Assembly (NCBI GenBank): GCA_017591395.1
Contig: WEDG01002551.1
Coordinates: 108,611-172,610 of the forward strand
From: Schistocephalus solidus
Taxonomy: Eukaryota; Platyhelminthes; Cestoda; Diphyllobothriidea; Diphyllobothriidae
DNA: 64,000 bases
Direction: 5' to 3'
Part shown: piece by piece, positions 34,501 to 42,169 of the stretch
Numbering within the stretch: the stretch's first letter is position 1
Layout of the letters: each line of letters begins with the position of its first letter
Made by a program: the position numbers and the translations under genes
Notes under the pieces: generated by a model
Databases searched by the model: none
Told to the model about the DNA's origin: nothing
The model's input: the letters and a program-made list of their open reading frames with translations, nothing else

Positions 34501-37500
34501 CGGAGGTCACTTTTGCTGAGCTTTAACTTATTTGTGCTTCTTATGGTCATAAACATGGCTGATGTAGCCAGTCACAATGAGGTCGCGGATAGTACTTCTT
34601 CAGGTGCGACAATTAACGGCAGCAATCCGAGGTAGCTGGATCCACTCCATAAAAAATTAGTCGGAGCAAGCACGTCCAGCTCAGACCCATGCTTGGGTAC
34701 TACTCGCCGACCCCATTACTGGACAAAGTTGCGGAGCTCATCATTTTCTGCGAAGAAGGCTGTGACTTGGATCACAAAAATGCTTTCGGAACAGCTTCAC
34801 CAAGGTTCTCGGAAAGTTCACGTATACATTGGGCTCAAAAATGCCGCTCTTAGTCTCTATTCAAGGTTATATCCTCTTGTGCTTTAGCGCGGTGGACCTT
34901 AGCAAACAAAGCAATGGTTGCAGGCGGACGGTTCCTGGGCACCATGTCGGTGTCGCCACCCAGCTTTGAATTACCTTCTCAGGTACCGGTTGTATCAGAT
35001 CTCAGAAACCGTAATCCAGTAAAAGTAACGTTCTGTCGCTGCGTCAGATACCCAGCAGCTAGCTTGACAGACAGGCACAGCCATCCCGCGGTTCCTAAAG
35101 TCATTTAGAATCCGTTGATACTAAAGAGACGCGTTTATAAAGCTGGTAAATCATTTAAATAATAGGTATACTGGTCTTCTCTGTGCCGATGCGGTTCTGT
35201 TTTAAGTTTGCGCCATCGGCAATTCAGGGTAGGGGCAGTGGGGAAAGAGACCTGGCGACCGCCGGAAGCTCCAAACCATCAAAAGGCACGGAATTGCAAT
35301 ACACTACTAATAAAAAGGTTGCTTGAGAGAACAGTCACATTATAACTAATTTCTACGATGGACAACAAGCGCCCTACGGAGGGTGAAATGTTTGCAACAG
35401 TAAAGGAGGCGTTACTTGGCTGATTATGAAATGGCTATTAACCGGAATTCCGTGGTCAGCAAAAGAAAAAATTGCCGCATTTAACAGGATAATGCTGGTT
35501 GGTATACGGGGATATTTTTTGAGTCGACCCTAGAGGAATGCCCCAGCCACCATCGCATCCCGACTGGAATGAGTATAATTCAACTTGTAACGCCGAGATT
35601 ACATTGATGGCCAGGGAAAATTGACAGAACCCTAGTCAAATTTAACAAAATACTTGGCACTTTGCGACCGGTGACTTTCGCGGTCACCTCTGCCTACAAA
35701 ATAAAGCGTATTATTGGCCGCTAGGCAATCACCAACACGCAGAACTCATCTTCAACGCTCTCCACAAGCGTCGTGACAAAGCACGCCGGTCAACCCCAAA
35801 AGAGCACGCCATTGGCTTATTCCACAGAAGATGGATGAAGTGTTCAACGAGGTAACTGAGAGACGAGGGCCAACGCGCGACACTTCCTTTCATTACTTAC
35901 ATCTTTTTACCATGTACCCGAAAACCACTCAAGAACTTGCCTTAATGACTCGACTATCGCCATGGAGGACGATGGTTTTCTACCTAAAGGCAACAGCAAC
36001 ATTCAACTAAGGGCATAAAACGGCAAAAAAGCAAATGATAAAGCAAATGGGGCTAACAAGCATCATGCCATCCTAGCCTACTCGAAAATACAAATTTCAG
36101 CTGCAGGCATGATATTTTAGTGGCTCAATGTCCTAATCTGTTGTACAAAAGTACGTAAAGGTCGTTTTTTTCAAAAATGTAATGCCTAAAAAAATAAAGA
36201 GTTCCGTCGCTAGAACATTGTGAAGACTATGCTTTACGGGATAACTTACCAGCTAAAGAGTAGTAGAGACCTCTAACATTAAGATCTGCTTCGTCTCGGT
36301 AGGGTTTTACAGGACAGCAGGCTTTCTTTATAGGGTCGCAAATGCACACATCTAAAAACAGAGATGAGTAAACTAGTATGTCACTTACCGTCGGATGAGG
36401 ACTCTGAAAGGGTATCCTCGACCGGTTCCAGTATCCCAAAATCCAGAGGCTGTTGCTGCTTCTGGTAATCTCCGCGATCCCACTGCGTATCTCCCCATCT
36501 GAAATGGCAGTACAGTTCTAAAGGGTGTGGAGCAGTGTCCTGGCCTCGACACCAGGCCTCGAATAGTTCAGGCTGATACTTTCTCACAAAAGGAGTCATA
36601 TTAAGTCGCACAGTGTCATCCCAACATTTGCATATTGTCGCTTTTTTGCCATACTCAACCCAACGTGGCAAAGCAAAATTTGTGGATTCAGCACAATTAA
36701 GGCCAGTATTGAATCCTGCGTGATATCCGTAAGGAAATGTGCACATTATTTCTCCTTCGTATTGCAGGATCTATGAGGAGATAAAACAATCATAAGGTGG
36801 GGTTATGGAGGTGTCTACCTTGCGCGTGGGGATGCCGGCTTCAGCCAGGACATCAGGATGAATAAGAACAGACTTGTGTCGTAGAAAACTTCGACATCCA
36901 AGAAACTCGGGTTGAAGTGTTCTTAAGTGGGATAGAAGATAGGTTCACGTCAGATAACGCATACTCACCTCTGGCAAATGCCTCAAAACGACGTGCGAAG
37001 GCCGGAGGAATAACGTACCAAAGTTTTGGTGATCCAAAGTGTAGATAGTTAATGGAATAGAGATCAATGTCCTCCACGTGCCAGGCGAAAGTCGTGGCCC
37101 ACATCCCAAAGTAAAGGTAGGGGGTGTTAACACCATTAATCTGGACATTTTCCTCAGCTAGAACGAGACTGAGAGCAGATTCCAGATTGGGGATATTAAA
37201 TGCAGGCTCGGTTGGGTCTGTCAGGGTACCACTTACGTTCGCACCATAAAGTGGCTGCAGGTTTTCGATCGAAGACCAGTATTGGGACTCGAGTTCTGAA
37301 ATATTTCTAAAGCGGGGCCTCTGGGCTTTAGCGGATTTAGAGAGTTTTGCGAACTTCTCGAAGGTCAAGTTTTTTTGCGACCGCACATCCTGCGACCGTT
37401 CAATCAGATGAATGCCTAAGCCACGTACCTGAAAGTAAACCCCCGCAGTACCAGATGTCAACTGAATGATCGGCCTTTCAATAACAAAATTGGAGAGATC

Positions 37501-37753
37501 TTCGTAACCCCGCCTGCGCGGGCACCAGGTCTTTGGGGGTATGATTTTACAAAGGCCCATGTGATGGGCACCCATTTCTTCAATCGACGACAAACAGGCC
37601 GAAAAGTCCGCGAACTCTGCTTCGGTTGGCCGGTAAGTAGGCACTGGAGGGAGCGAACCCAACGACAAAGTCTAAATAATGAAAACTAGTTTTCTCAACA
37701 CTAACCTCTTCCAGACATATATGTGGCCCGTACCGAATACCCGTACAAGTCAT
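16737..37753 (-). CDS. KDM4: KDM4-type JmjC histone lysine demethylase, multi-exon gene
   Basis: Split gene read from the minus strand. Exons located: 37706-37753, 37429-37671, 36965-37389, 36819-36921, 36389-36770, 36250-36351, 27427-27708, 25544-25893, 22727-22958, 20239-20415, 16737-16877. Phases agree at every junction except exon 6 to exon 7 (phase 1 versus 0), so at least one exon in 27709-36249 was missed. The domain order JmjN, JmjC, PHD, extended PHD, double Tudor is that of vertebrate KDM4A-C. By family, these are Fe(II)/2-oxoglutarate oxygenases that remove methyl groups from H3K9me3/H3K36me3 in the nucleus, with the Tudor pair reading methyl-lysine. Iron ligands (H201, E203, H290), the 2-oxoglutarate lysine (K219) and zinc ligands (C248, H254, C320, C322) are all present, so I infer an active enzyme. 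Numbering assumes the ATG at 37753. Located exons encode about 830 residues. Confidence 0.93.
16878..20238 (-). other. KDM4 intron 10
   Basis: 3.4 kb intron with one GC-rich repeat copy at 19500-19960. Open frames on both strands at 18.0-18.9 kb have no recognisable domain and overlap each other, so none is called. No second Tudor fragment is seen before 16877. Confidence 0.5.
19500..19960 (+). repeat. GC-rich dispersed repeat, copy C
   Basis: Inside KDM4 intron 10. It matches copy A along its length: GACTTGCGCATAAATTA, GAGAGGGCGCATGTGGCTGG, GCAGCCTGACTCTCAGTCCA, CTTTCCAAGCCACGGC, GGGAAATGCGCTGAGC. Confidence 0.75.
20239..20415 (-). CDS. KDM4: KDM4 exon 10: first Tudor half
   Basis: Phase 0 exon between TTATTTTCAG and a GTAAGC donor. 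The residues [20 protein letters not shown] and [20 protein letters not shown] match the start of the KDM4 hybrid Tudor pair. The phenylalanine of GTF aligns with KDM4A F932, one wall of the methyl-lysine aromatic cage. Confidence 0.9.
21365..21785 (+). mobile_element. CR1-like retrotransposon 3' fragment
   Basis: Inside KDM4 intron 9. Degraded coding tail (GCGCGGAACGCTCTGCC encodes the RNALP part of the WN.LP motif) and a 3' UTR whose last 60 bp, CTAATAGGCATTTCAGGGGC and TTTTTCCCTGAATAAACTTGA, matches the 15.7 kb element. Confidence 0.6.
22385..22505 (-). repeat. Hammerhead SINE, head half (inverted)
   Basis: On the minus strand: B-box GGGTTCGAGCC, GGGTTGGGTATGACTGG, the hammerhead segment, then GTCTTTGTGGGC. 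The A-box part is replaced by a trinucleotide repeat. Confidence 0.8.
22415..22459 (-). ncRNA. Hammerhead ribozyme in dispersed SINE
   Basis: 45 nt with intact CUGAUGA and GAAA. Stem II GGCU/AGCU pairs (one G-U), and stem III is AU/AU around AGCC with an AUU triplet. Stem I GACUGG/CAAGUC has one mismatch. It is the best-preserved core among the dispersed copies. Confidence 0.65.
22514..22580. repeat. CTA/TAA trinucleotide microsatellite
   Basis: (CTA)n with one TTC interruption, passing into (TAA)n, then ATCACTACTA. It sits exactly between two halves of the hammerhead SINE in opposite orientations. Confidence 0.95.
22583..22690 (+). repeat. Hammerhead SINE, tail half
   Basis: GTGCGGCTGCTGGCGGGGCT, AAAGTGAGTCTCAAG, GAGTTCCGTTAGCGATCGG and TGAGCATTCG match the tail of the 5.2 kb copy, but in plus orientation, opposite to the head half just upstream. 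Confidence 0.75.
22727..22958 (-). CDS. KDM4: KDM4 exon 9: second half of ePHD
   Basis: Entered in phase 2 after TTTTTTTCAG and leaves in phase 0 at GTTAGC. It encodes [34 protein letters not shown] and [15 protein letters not shown]. These correspond to the KDM4A CIFC, GRCPTAFHVSCAQAAG and ITCFRH segments, with C-x2-C, C, H-x2-C and C-x2-H zinc ligands in order. Exact phase agreement with exons 8 and 10 supports the model. Confidence 0.9.
23690..24225 (+). mobile_element. RT fragment of the zinc-finger non-LTR retrotransposon
   Basis: Inside KDM4 intron 8, antisense to the gene. Reads [40 protein letters not shown] and, past a stop, [20 protein letters not shown], then IMQKFGC and [15 protein letters not shown]. 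It covers RT fingers and the first palm motif, with the catalytic FVDLTKAFD changed to FINLTKALH. Confidence 0.85.
25105..25470 (+). repeat. GC-rich dispersed repeat, copy D (diverged)
   Basis: Shares GATAGTGATAGCAGACTTGCG, CATCTACTGCACTCTCC and TCTATAGTGAGAAAA with copies A-C. Confidence 0.5.
25544..25893 (-). CDS. KDM4: KDM4 exon 8: first half of extended PHD (ePHD)
   Basis: Starts after CCCCCACAG in phase 0 with [15 protein letters not shown], then [20 protein letters not shown], a close match to the KDM4 ePHD start. A Ser/Pro-rich insertion of about 60 residues follows, and the exon ends at AAGCG/GTAAGG in phase 2. The insertion is longer than the KDM4A linker at this point; it is open to the donor, so I read it as coding, but an internal short intron cannot be excluded. 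Confidence 0.88.
25894..27426 (-). other. KDM4 intron 7
   Basis: 1.5 kb intron. The stretch 26300-26500 shares short blocks with 17780-17990 (for example CTATCCATTGT and CCAGGTTAG-like blocks), suggesting an old dispersed repeat. Nothing else is recognised. Confidence 0.5.
27427..27708 (-). CDS. KDM4: KDM4 exon 7: PHD finger
   Basis: Begins after TTTTGCCAG and runs 94 codons in phase 0 to a GTGCGT donor. The second half holds a PHD-type zinc finger: [19 protein letters not shown], then [16 protein letters not shown]. The C-x2-C, V-H-x2-C-Y-G and W-x-C-x2-C pattern is the one that precedes the extended PHD in KDM4. The first half ([19 protein letters not shown]) is the linker. The expected N-terminal cysteine pair of the finger is probably in the missing upstream exon or replaced. 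Confidence 0.9.
28535..28730 (-). repeat. tRNA-derived SINE, family B, copy 2
   Basis: The minus strand reads GGCCTCGTAGCTCAGGTGGC, TAGAACGTTGGCTGTACGAAA, then GTGGGTTCGAATCTCG: clear A and B boxes in tRNA spacing. The downstream tail matches the 11.8 kb copy. Confidence 0.8.
29925..31165 (+). mobile_element. Penelope-like element with inverted terminal repeats
   Basis: A 3' coding remnant with a GIY-YIG nuclease lies between two roughly 200 bp repeats in opposite orientation: 29925-30115 and 30955-31165. Shared blocks (one strand reversed): AAGTCGAGTTT(A/G)GCGAA, GTACGCTTTCG, AGTTTAAACATCC, GGGTTGAGGGCGTTCAGAGG. Penelope-like elements are known for LTR-like ends in tandem or inverted arrangement. 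The repeats carry a decayed hammerhead-like core (GATGATGAATAATCGAAAGCG at 31096). It lies in KDM4 intron 6, antisense to the gene. Confidence 0.8.
30240..30993 (+). pseudogene. Penelope-like ORF remnant with GIY-YIG endonuclease
   Basis: Reads [20 protein letters not shown] and [14 protein letters not shown] (end of the RT/connector). After a stop it reads [27 protein letters not shown] and HPAWLNQGT, then [26 protein letters not shown] and GYIGRTTR correspond to the GIY and YIG motifs. The RT palm is not present, so this is a 5'-truncated copy. Stops and a frame change break it. Confidence 0.82.
32845..32945 (-). other. Penelope-end-like fragment with hammerhead core
   Basis: The minus strand reads CTGACGACGGACTCCGG, then GATTTCGAAAGCTCC, and 60 nt later GGGTGAATAAACC. 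CUGACGA...GAAA followed by an AATAAA matches the layout of the 5.0 kb insertion. The core is at 32907-32936. No coding sequence is attached. Confidence 0.45.
33995..34085 (+). repeat. tRNA-like segment
   Basis: GTGACTCGTGGACAGCGCTGG (A-box-like), then 30 nt later CCGGATTCAAATCCC (B-box-like). Probably a third type of tRNA-derived SINE head; only one copy seen. Confidence 0.4.
36250..36351 (-). CDS. KDM4: KDM4 exon 6: linker after JmjC
   Basis: Follows a 37 bp intron (36352-36388) ending TTTTTAG. It encodes [20 protein letters not shown] and then [16 protein letters not shown], in phase with exon 5, and ends at GTAAGTTAT. The cysteine-rich start does not match a domain I recognise. The coding call rests on intact splice sites, an open frame and position. 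It ends in phase 1 while exon 7 starts in phase 0, so an exon of length 3n+2 is still missing. Confidence 0.78.
36389..36770 (-). CDS. KDM4: KDM4 exon 5: second half of JmjC domain
   Basis: Residues 274-401. It starts after CTCATAG with [21 protein letters not shown]290 is the third iron ligand, AESTNFA follows, and C320-K-C322 completes the structural zinc site. [17 protein letters not shown] matches the end of the KDM4 catalytic core. After this the chain becomes polar and low in complexity ([14 protein letters not shown]). It ends in phase 1 at a GTAAGT donor. Confidence 0.95.
36819..36921 (-). CDS. KDM4: KDM4 exon 4: JmjC zinc-site segment
   Basis: Residues 240-273, read in a frame different from exon 3. 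The diagnostic stretch is [20 protein letters not shown], matching the KDM4A segment from CEAFLRHK. C248 and H254 are two of the four ligands of the structural zinc of the KDM4 JmjC domain. It ends AAG at a GTAGAC donor in phase 0 and is separated from exon 5 by a 48 bp intron. Confidence 0.9.
36965..37389 (-). CDS. KDM4: KDM4 exon 3: first half of JmjC catalytic domain
   Basis: Residues 98-239. Holds [40 protein letters not shown] and SPKLWY. H201 and E203 are the first two iron ligands; N211 and K219 bind 2-oxoglutarate in the family. The position of KDM4A Tyr132, another 2-oxoglutarate contact, is threonine here (T154 in GTLTDP). The 3' splice choice is inferred: a GTGAGT lies at 36968 but only the nearby GTATGC at 36964 gives the phase needed to enter exon 4, leaving a 43 bp intron. 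Confidence 0.92.
37390..37428 (-). other. 39-bp micro-intron, open in frame
   Basis: Begins GTACGT and ends CGCAG. Its length is a multiple of three and it has no in-frame stop, so retention would add 13 residues ([13 protein letters not shown]) between JmjN and JmjC. Without it the spacing from the GVYFQ motif to LTFEKF matches human KDM4A exactly, which is why I call it an intron. Confidence 0.8.
37429..37671 (-). CDS. KDM4: KDM4 exon 2: JmjN domain
   Basis: Encodes residues 17-97. It contains the JmjN signature [13 protein letters not shown], then [16 protein letters not shown] and [13 protein letters not shown], which align with the human KDM4A segment from its YPTMEEF motif to its GLFTQ motif. 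JmjN packs against JmjC and is needed for KDM4 activity. The exon ends at a GTACGT donor; the next 39 bp are read as an intron because removing them restores exact spacing to the family. Confidence 0.92.
37706..37753 (-). CDS. KDM4: KDM4 exon 1 (proposed start)
   Basis: The ATG at 37753 opens a frame ([11 protein letters not shown]...) that reaches a GTTAG donor at 37705. It joins the JmjN exon in phase 0 across a 34 bp intron (37672-37705) ending in TTTAG. In-frame sequence continues upstream without an ATG, and a CAG 15 bp upstream could be an acceptor, so an earlier 5' exon is possible. The N-terminus is the least certain part of the model. Confidence 0.65.
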
Positions 37754-38111
37754 GATTTCGTGGTCGGCCTGGTAAGTCTTTATATTCGGAACAGACAAAA
37801 AAGGAATAAAAACAAATAGTCAAGATGGGCAAGAGGTTTGCCGTTAAAAATTAAAATATAGTTTAAAGTAGACGACATGGCGACTGCAGTTTCGATTTCG
37901 AGTTCTATTATGCCTCAGGAGTTGCACATGTGCCTTCGCACGGCAAAAATGTTTATTGCCGGTAGGCCTGCGTCCACTCGACTGCTGAATTACTGAATAA
38001 TCCTCTGGTTAGAAGTATTTAACTCGAGAGGATTTCCAATATGTTAATCGGCAGCTGTAAGATGCAGATTTTAGACGGCAGTTGGTTAGTAGGCAAGATA
38101 GTATTAACGTT

Positions 38112-38321
38112 TCATTTTAGGTCGGATTCTTGAGTTGCCTGGGCGGGCGCGACACGGGCAACTTCCTCAGAAGACTTTTTTATGCCCTGTTCGAACATCT
38201 TAATTACAAGAGCAAAAGACGAAGGACGGTCACTGCGGCTAAAGCTGTACGAGGTCATTACCAGTAAGGTGGTGTCAGGTGTCATTGAACAGTTACTACA
38301 CACGCGTTTACGCACAGTGGA
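38112..38321 (-). CDS. Probable terminal exon of an unrecognised gene
   Basis: On the minus strand an open frame begins immediately after CCTTAG, the TAG being the in-frame stop that closes it upstream, as expected at a splice acceptor. It runs 69 codons to TGA. Pieces: VRKRVCSNCSMTPDT, SYSFSRSDRPSSFALVIKMF, EQGIKKSSEEVARV. I do not recognise the protein. It ends about 360 bp upstream of the KDM4 start on the same strand, so it could be the 3' end of the neighbouring gene or an unusual 5' KDM4 exon. It could also be chance. Confidence 0.35.
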   Translation of the reverse strand, partial: STVRKRVCSNCSMTPDTTLLVMTSYSFSRSDRPSSFALVIKMFEQGIKKSSEEVARVAPAQATQESDLK

Positions 38322-38329
38322 CTAAGGCC

Positions 38330-39595
38330 CCGCGGCCAGATGTCTATGAACTTAAAGCCGCCTTCGCAAGGCGACTTAAGCGGCACGAACGTGCCTAAAC
38401 AATGGTGAATATATTCGCTATCTTATAAGGTAGCTTGGGAAAGAGCGGAATTTATAACACGACAGTCGTTTGGAAGTGCACTTTTTGAATAAAAAGATCG
38501 TACATCTGTGTACCACAGACGCGAAAGGAACCCAGTTTAGGTGGACGTACTTAAATTAAACGGAGCACATTTAAAACGTGCCTGGCGGACGTCACAGCAC
38601 TGTTTTTTGTGCACGAAAACCAACGCTAACTTCAGTTATAGTTATTACTACATTAGAATGATTAAGTTAAAATTGACCAGTGCGGGCAACACCTGTGGTT
38701 ATTTTAGGGGTTGGGTAGGATATATTCCTACACTATAATCCTAAAACTTACAATCTTTATGATTAATCTTAATATAATTACATATATTATAGTAATATTG
38801 TTTAAGGGAGAAACGCTGAGTTCGCACACGATTTTTAAGTTCTCCAACAGTTTAGTTCGAAATAAATAGTTCTTTCTACAAATTCTGAATTAATAATTGG
38901 CTGACGGTGTACAGATTACGCTCACGAACCGATATTTGGAAAGCCTGTGTGTGCACACACCTAAATCCGGATCGGGAGATTCCGTTGTGCTGGAGGGTGT
39001 TTCCTCTGTAAAGGCAATTTCTGCAGAAGGTGTATTAACACCTTGTTTTTACGTTCGGTATTGAAAAGACTTGTTTACCTCAACAGTCCTCTCAGAATAA
39101 ACATAACTATAAACCACCAAAAGTGGATAAATTCAACCTTGAAGGCGTGATTCAAAAATAAATCACTCTTGGAGGCAATAAAAACTAAGTGATTCTGATG
39201 AGCACTTCCGGGAATATAAGCAGCAACGCAATACTTGTAAAATTTAGGCTACTGATCTGTAAAGGAATTTCAATCGGAAACTAGTGCAAAATTCGTTGTA
39301 ACACTCCAAAATACTATAAGACAGCATACGGATTACAAAGAGAACTCATATGAGTCCTGATCATGAGTCGATTCCTGCCCTTAGGTCTGCTGACCGAAAA
39401 ATGAAGACCAGTGACCAAGCTAAAGCATCTTTTCGTTCAGTTCCTTTCAATCCATTGCCACATGAGAGCCTATTTATTTTGCTGTTGTTCTACCCGTTCG
39501 TCCATAAATGTCTAACCCACCTTTCCCATCCTCCTCTTCTTCCACAATAGAGAATCAAGAATTTTCATCGGCCATAGTTAAGGCCGAATTACTCA
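38330..39595. other. No supported gene
   Basis: AT-rich sequence upstream of the unrecognised terminal exon; its other exons, if any, were not found. Confidence 0.4.
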
Positions 39596-39599
39596 ATTC

Positions 39600-41755
39600 G
39601 AAGCCTAACAAATCTTCTGCACGGAACAGAATTACCGCAATATGACATCAAGATCTTACTACCGAACTGTGCAACCCACTATTTTTTTATATTAGAAAAC
39701 TCTTTTGAAGGAGAGAAACTCCGGGAAGAATGGAAATATGCTTTCATCACCCCGATCTATAAGGGTGATTAACGACTTGTGTGCGAAAATTACCGTCCTG
39801 TCAGTTTAACTTGCATTTCATGTAACACGATGCAGCGTGTTATATAGAGGCGTTTGATGGGATATCTGGAAATGGCGGGGTGACAGAGAAGCAACAATTC
39901 AATGTCCCCCATCACCCGGGCTGCGTGTCTTACGAAAACGACTGTAATAGGGGTTATACGGGCGGTGCCTCTAGGACAGCATGCCTTTCAGCGGATACAG
40001 CGCACAAAAATTTTAAAAAAATAGATATCTGACGAACTTTTGTTTTACTGCATCAAAGTGGGTGGTATAAATGAGCGTGAGGTGAGCTATATATCCAATC
40101 GGGTCTTTCGGGATAATGGCACACCCAATTGGATGCATACCCAATCTCGAGGTCATTAATACCGCCGACTGTTATTCAGAGAAAAGAATTTCGGCTTGTT
40201 GAAGTAATACGTTACCTATGGTTGGTTTACTTAAAACATTAGATATTGATCGATATTTGTTTCACTAAATCAAAGTGGGCGGAATTAATGACCCTTAGGT
40301 TTGTTACGCATCCAATTAGGCGTGCGGGTCACCGTAAGAAACGCAGCCGGGTTGATGGGGAAATTGAATTGCTTTTTCTCTGTCATCCCGCCCTGGAATA
40401 TATCAGAGTAGTATCTGACGTCCAAAGTAGCTTTCGTCCAATATGCTCTTGTCTTACGAGTGCTCTCCACCCGCGTCGAAAGTGGATAAAGGCCACAGTT
40501 AAGTCTTGTCCAGTAACTATCATATATTTTGACTTCAAGAAGGCCTCTGATAGCGTATCACACAGGCTTCTCATGCAGAAGATCTGGGATGTATGAATAT
40601 GAGGGAGGGCGTTTAGATGTATCAGGAGTTTCGTGTTATTCCCAGTACAGAATGTTGCTATTGGTAACTTTACCTAGAAGTGGGCAAAAGTGGAAAGTGT
40701 TGTCCTATAGGGGTCTGTTTTGGGCCGGTTCCTCTTCCTCATCTATATGAATAACTGCCATAATGGCATATTTGCGGTTGACATGAAAATATGGGCTCAG
40801 GTCAGCAGCACTGAGGAAGCAAGAAGGTTCAAATCGAATATCTACAAATTGTCTGGTAGACTAGGTGGCTGCTTAAATTTATTGTATCCAAATGTGTGGC
40901 CATAAACATAACCACCGCTCAAAAAGTATCCCCGAAATACCAGGATTTTATTAATAGCACTGCATTCAAAGAGGTGGAAATGCACAAAGATCTGCGCATA
41001 TGGACAACCGCGATCTTGCATTGGATCAAATATGCGGTTGAAATGTTTCCTTGATCTCTTTTGAAAAAAGCTTTGGCGTCTTCGTGAGGCTACATTTCGA
41101 TTTTGTAATGCCAGCTTGACCACCGTGGAAGATGAAAGATTTTGACATCCGTGCGGTGACGAATTCGGTCGACAATCTTAATGATTTACCGTACTAGGAC
41201 AGATTGAATAAGTTTGACTTACTTCCCCTGTTTGACAGACACTTAGGGTGAAGTCTGCTTTGGACATTTTACATTTTCTGTGGCCCTGTTTCCTCTTTGA
41301 GGCAGAAGGATTTCTTCAAGCTGGCCTACACAACTCACTTGCACGTTCAACCTTACTGTGATGCTTGTTAATTTTTGACACTCACCTCCAAAAAATTAAT
41401 TCTTCACTTCCTGATATAAAACCATTATAGAAACTGAGGAACGAATCTCGGTTGAGGTCACGAGGATGACAACTTATTGGACTACAGGCTTTTCCGGTTT
41501 CCTGCGTTGTGTGCGGGGATCCCTGCCCTGAATTTTGACCAAATTAACACCCAAGTGCATCGCTTCCCTTACCAATAAACTTCTCTGTCACGAGATCTAT
41601 TTTAACGGTACAGTGCGCTCGTTACTCTTTGCTTACTACACTTACAAGCCAGACGGTTCCCACCGACACCATTTCTGCTTTTAAGAGAAGGCTTGCTGAC
41701 ATAATACTGGAAAACAGGCATTTCTCACAACATGACTACTTAAGGCCGTCTTGAA
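39600..41755 (+). mobile_element. Decayed CR1-like non-LTR retrotransposon
   Basis: Plus-strand remnants in order: EEWKYAFITPIYKGD and ENYRPVSLTC (RT fingers, 39.72-39.82 kb); IIYFDFKKASDSVSHRLLMQ (palm, 40.5 kb); FLFLIYMNNCHNGI (from the usual GP.LF.IY.ND, 40.73 kb); KIWAQVSSTEEARRFKSNIY (40.8 kb). Many stops and frame changes separate them. DFKKAFDSV has A-S in place of A-F, and the usual YADD-type box reads AVDMKIW. Inactive. Confidence 0.8.
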
Positions 41756-42169
41756 TAATCTTTCTGGATCTACATTTCCTTCACACTGCCTCACATTAAA
41801 CCGGGATAACATATTTGAAGTTGTGCTACGCTGTCTCTAAAAAGTTTAGTGATTTTTTCCTCTACAGCCTGGAAAAAAAGAAACGGTTTGTGCACATTAA
41901 TAGGGCCTTCAAGGGCATTTCCGGTAAGCCTTCAAATTTAATATATACACCAGACCTTATTTCTGTGCTCAAGTTTTCCTATATAAAACGTCATGCGAAA
42001 ATTTTAAATAAGTTTTTGATTCGAAGTGGTCGTATTGGTCATCGTGCAGGCAAATCCGCAGATATTTCCGTCGCATCAAGATGCCGGCTTTTGAAAAAGT
42101 TTCTTTCTAACCACCTGAAAAAGCTTATTATGCAAAAAGGGGCTGTTAAAGTTTTATGCATTTTCTCAT
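41756..42169 (+). other. Unrecognised open frame, weak
   Basis: 118-codon AT-rich open frame at 41815-42171, lysine-rich, with no recognisable domain. Probably chance or degraded element sequence. Confidence 0.25.

Larger units (their letters stand above)
27709..36249 (-). other. KDM4 intron 6 (8.5 kb), with an unlocated exon
   Basis: Spans exon 6 to exon 7. It holds a Penelope-like element, a tRNA-derived SINE, a tRNA-like segment and a hammerhead-like core, listed separately. The phase mismatch across it requires at least one more exon; I looked for the W-x-P-x3-L-W and paired-cysteine motifs that precede the KDM4 PHD and did not find them. The remaining sequence shows no supported feature. 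Confidence 0.6.

Noticed and set aside
34206..34556. 116-codon minus-strand frame considered as the missing KDM4 exon
   Set aside because: The composition is AT-driven, with no match to the KDM4 segment preceding the PHD and no convincing acceptor and donor in the needed phase.
36961..36968. GTGAGT as the donor of KDM4 exon 3
   Set aside because: It is the stronger-looking donor but leaves phase 1, which reads exon 4 in a frame without the CRSFLRHK motif. GTATGC four bases further on gives the correct frame.
39180..39225. CTGATGAG at 39.2 kb as another hammerhead
   Set aside because: No GAAA at a suitable distance and no pairing stems.
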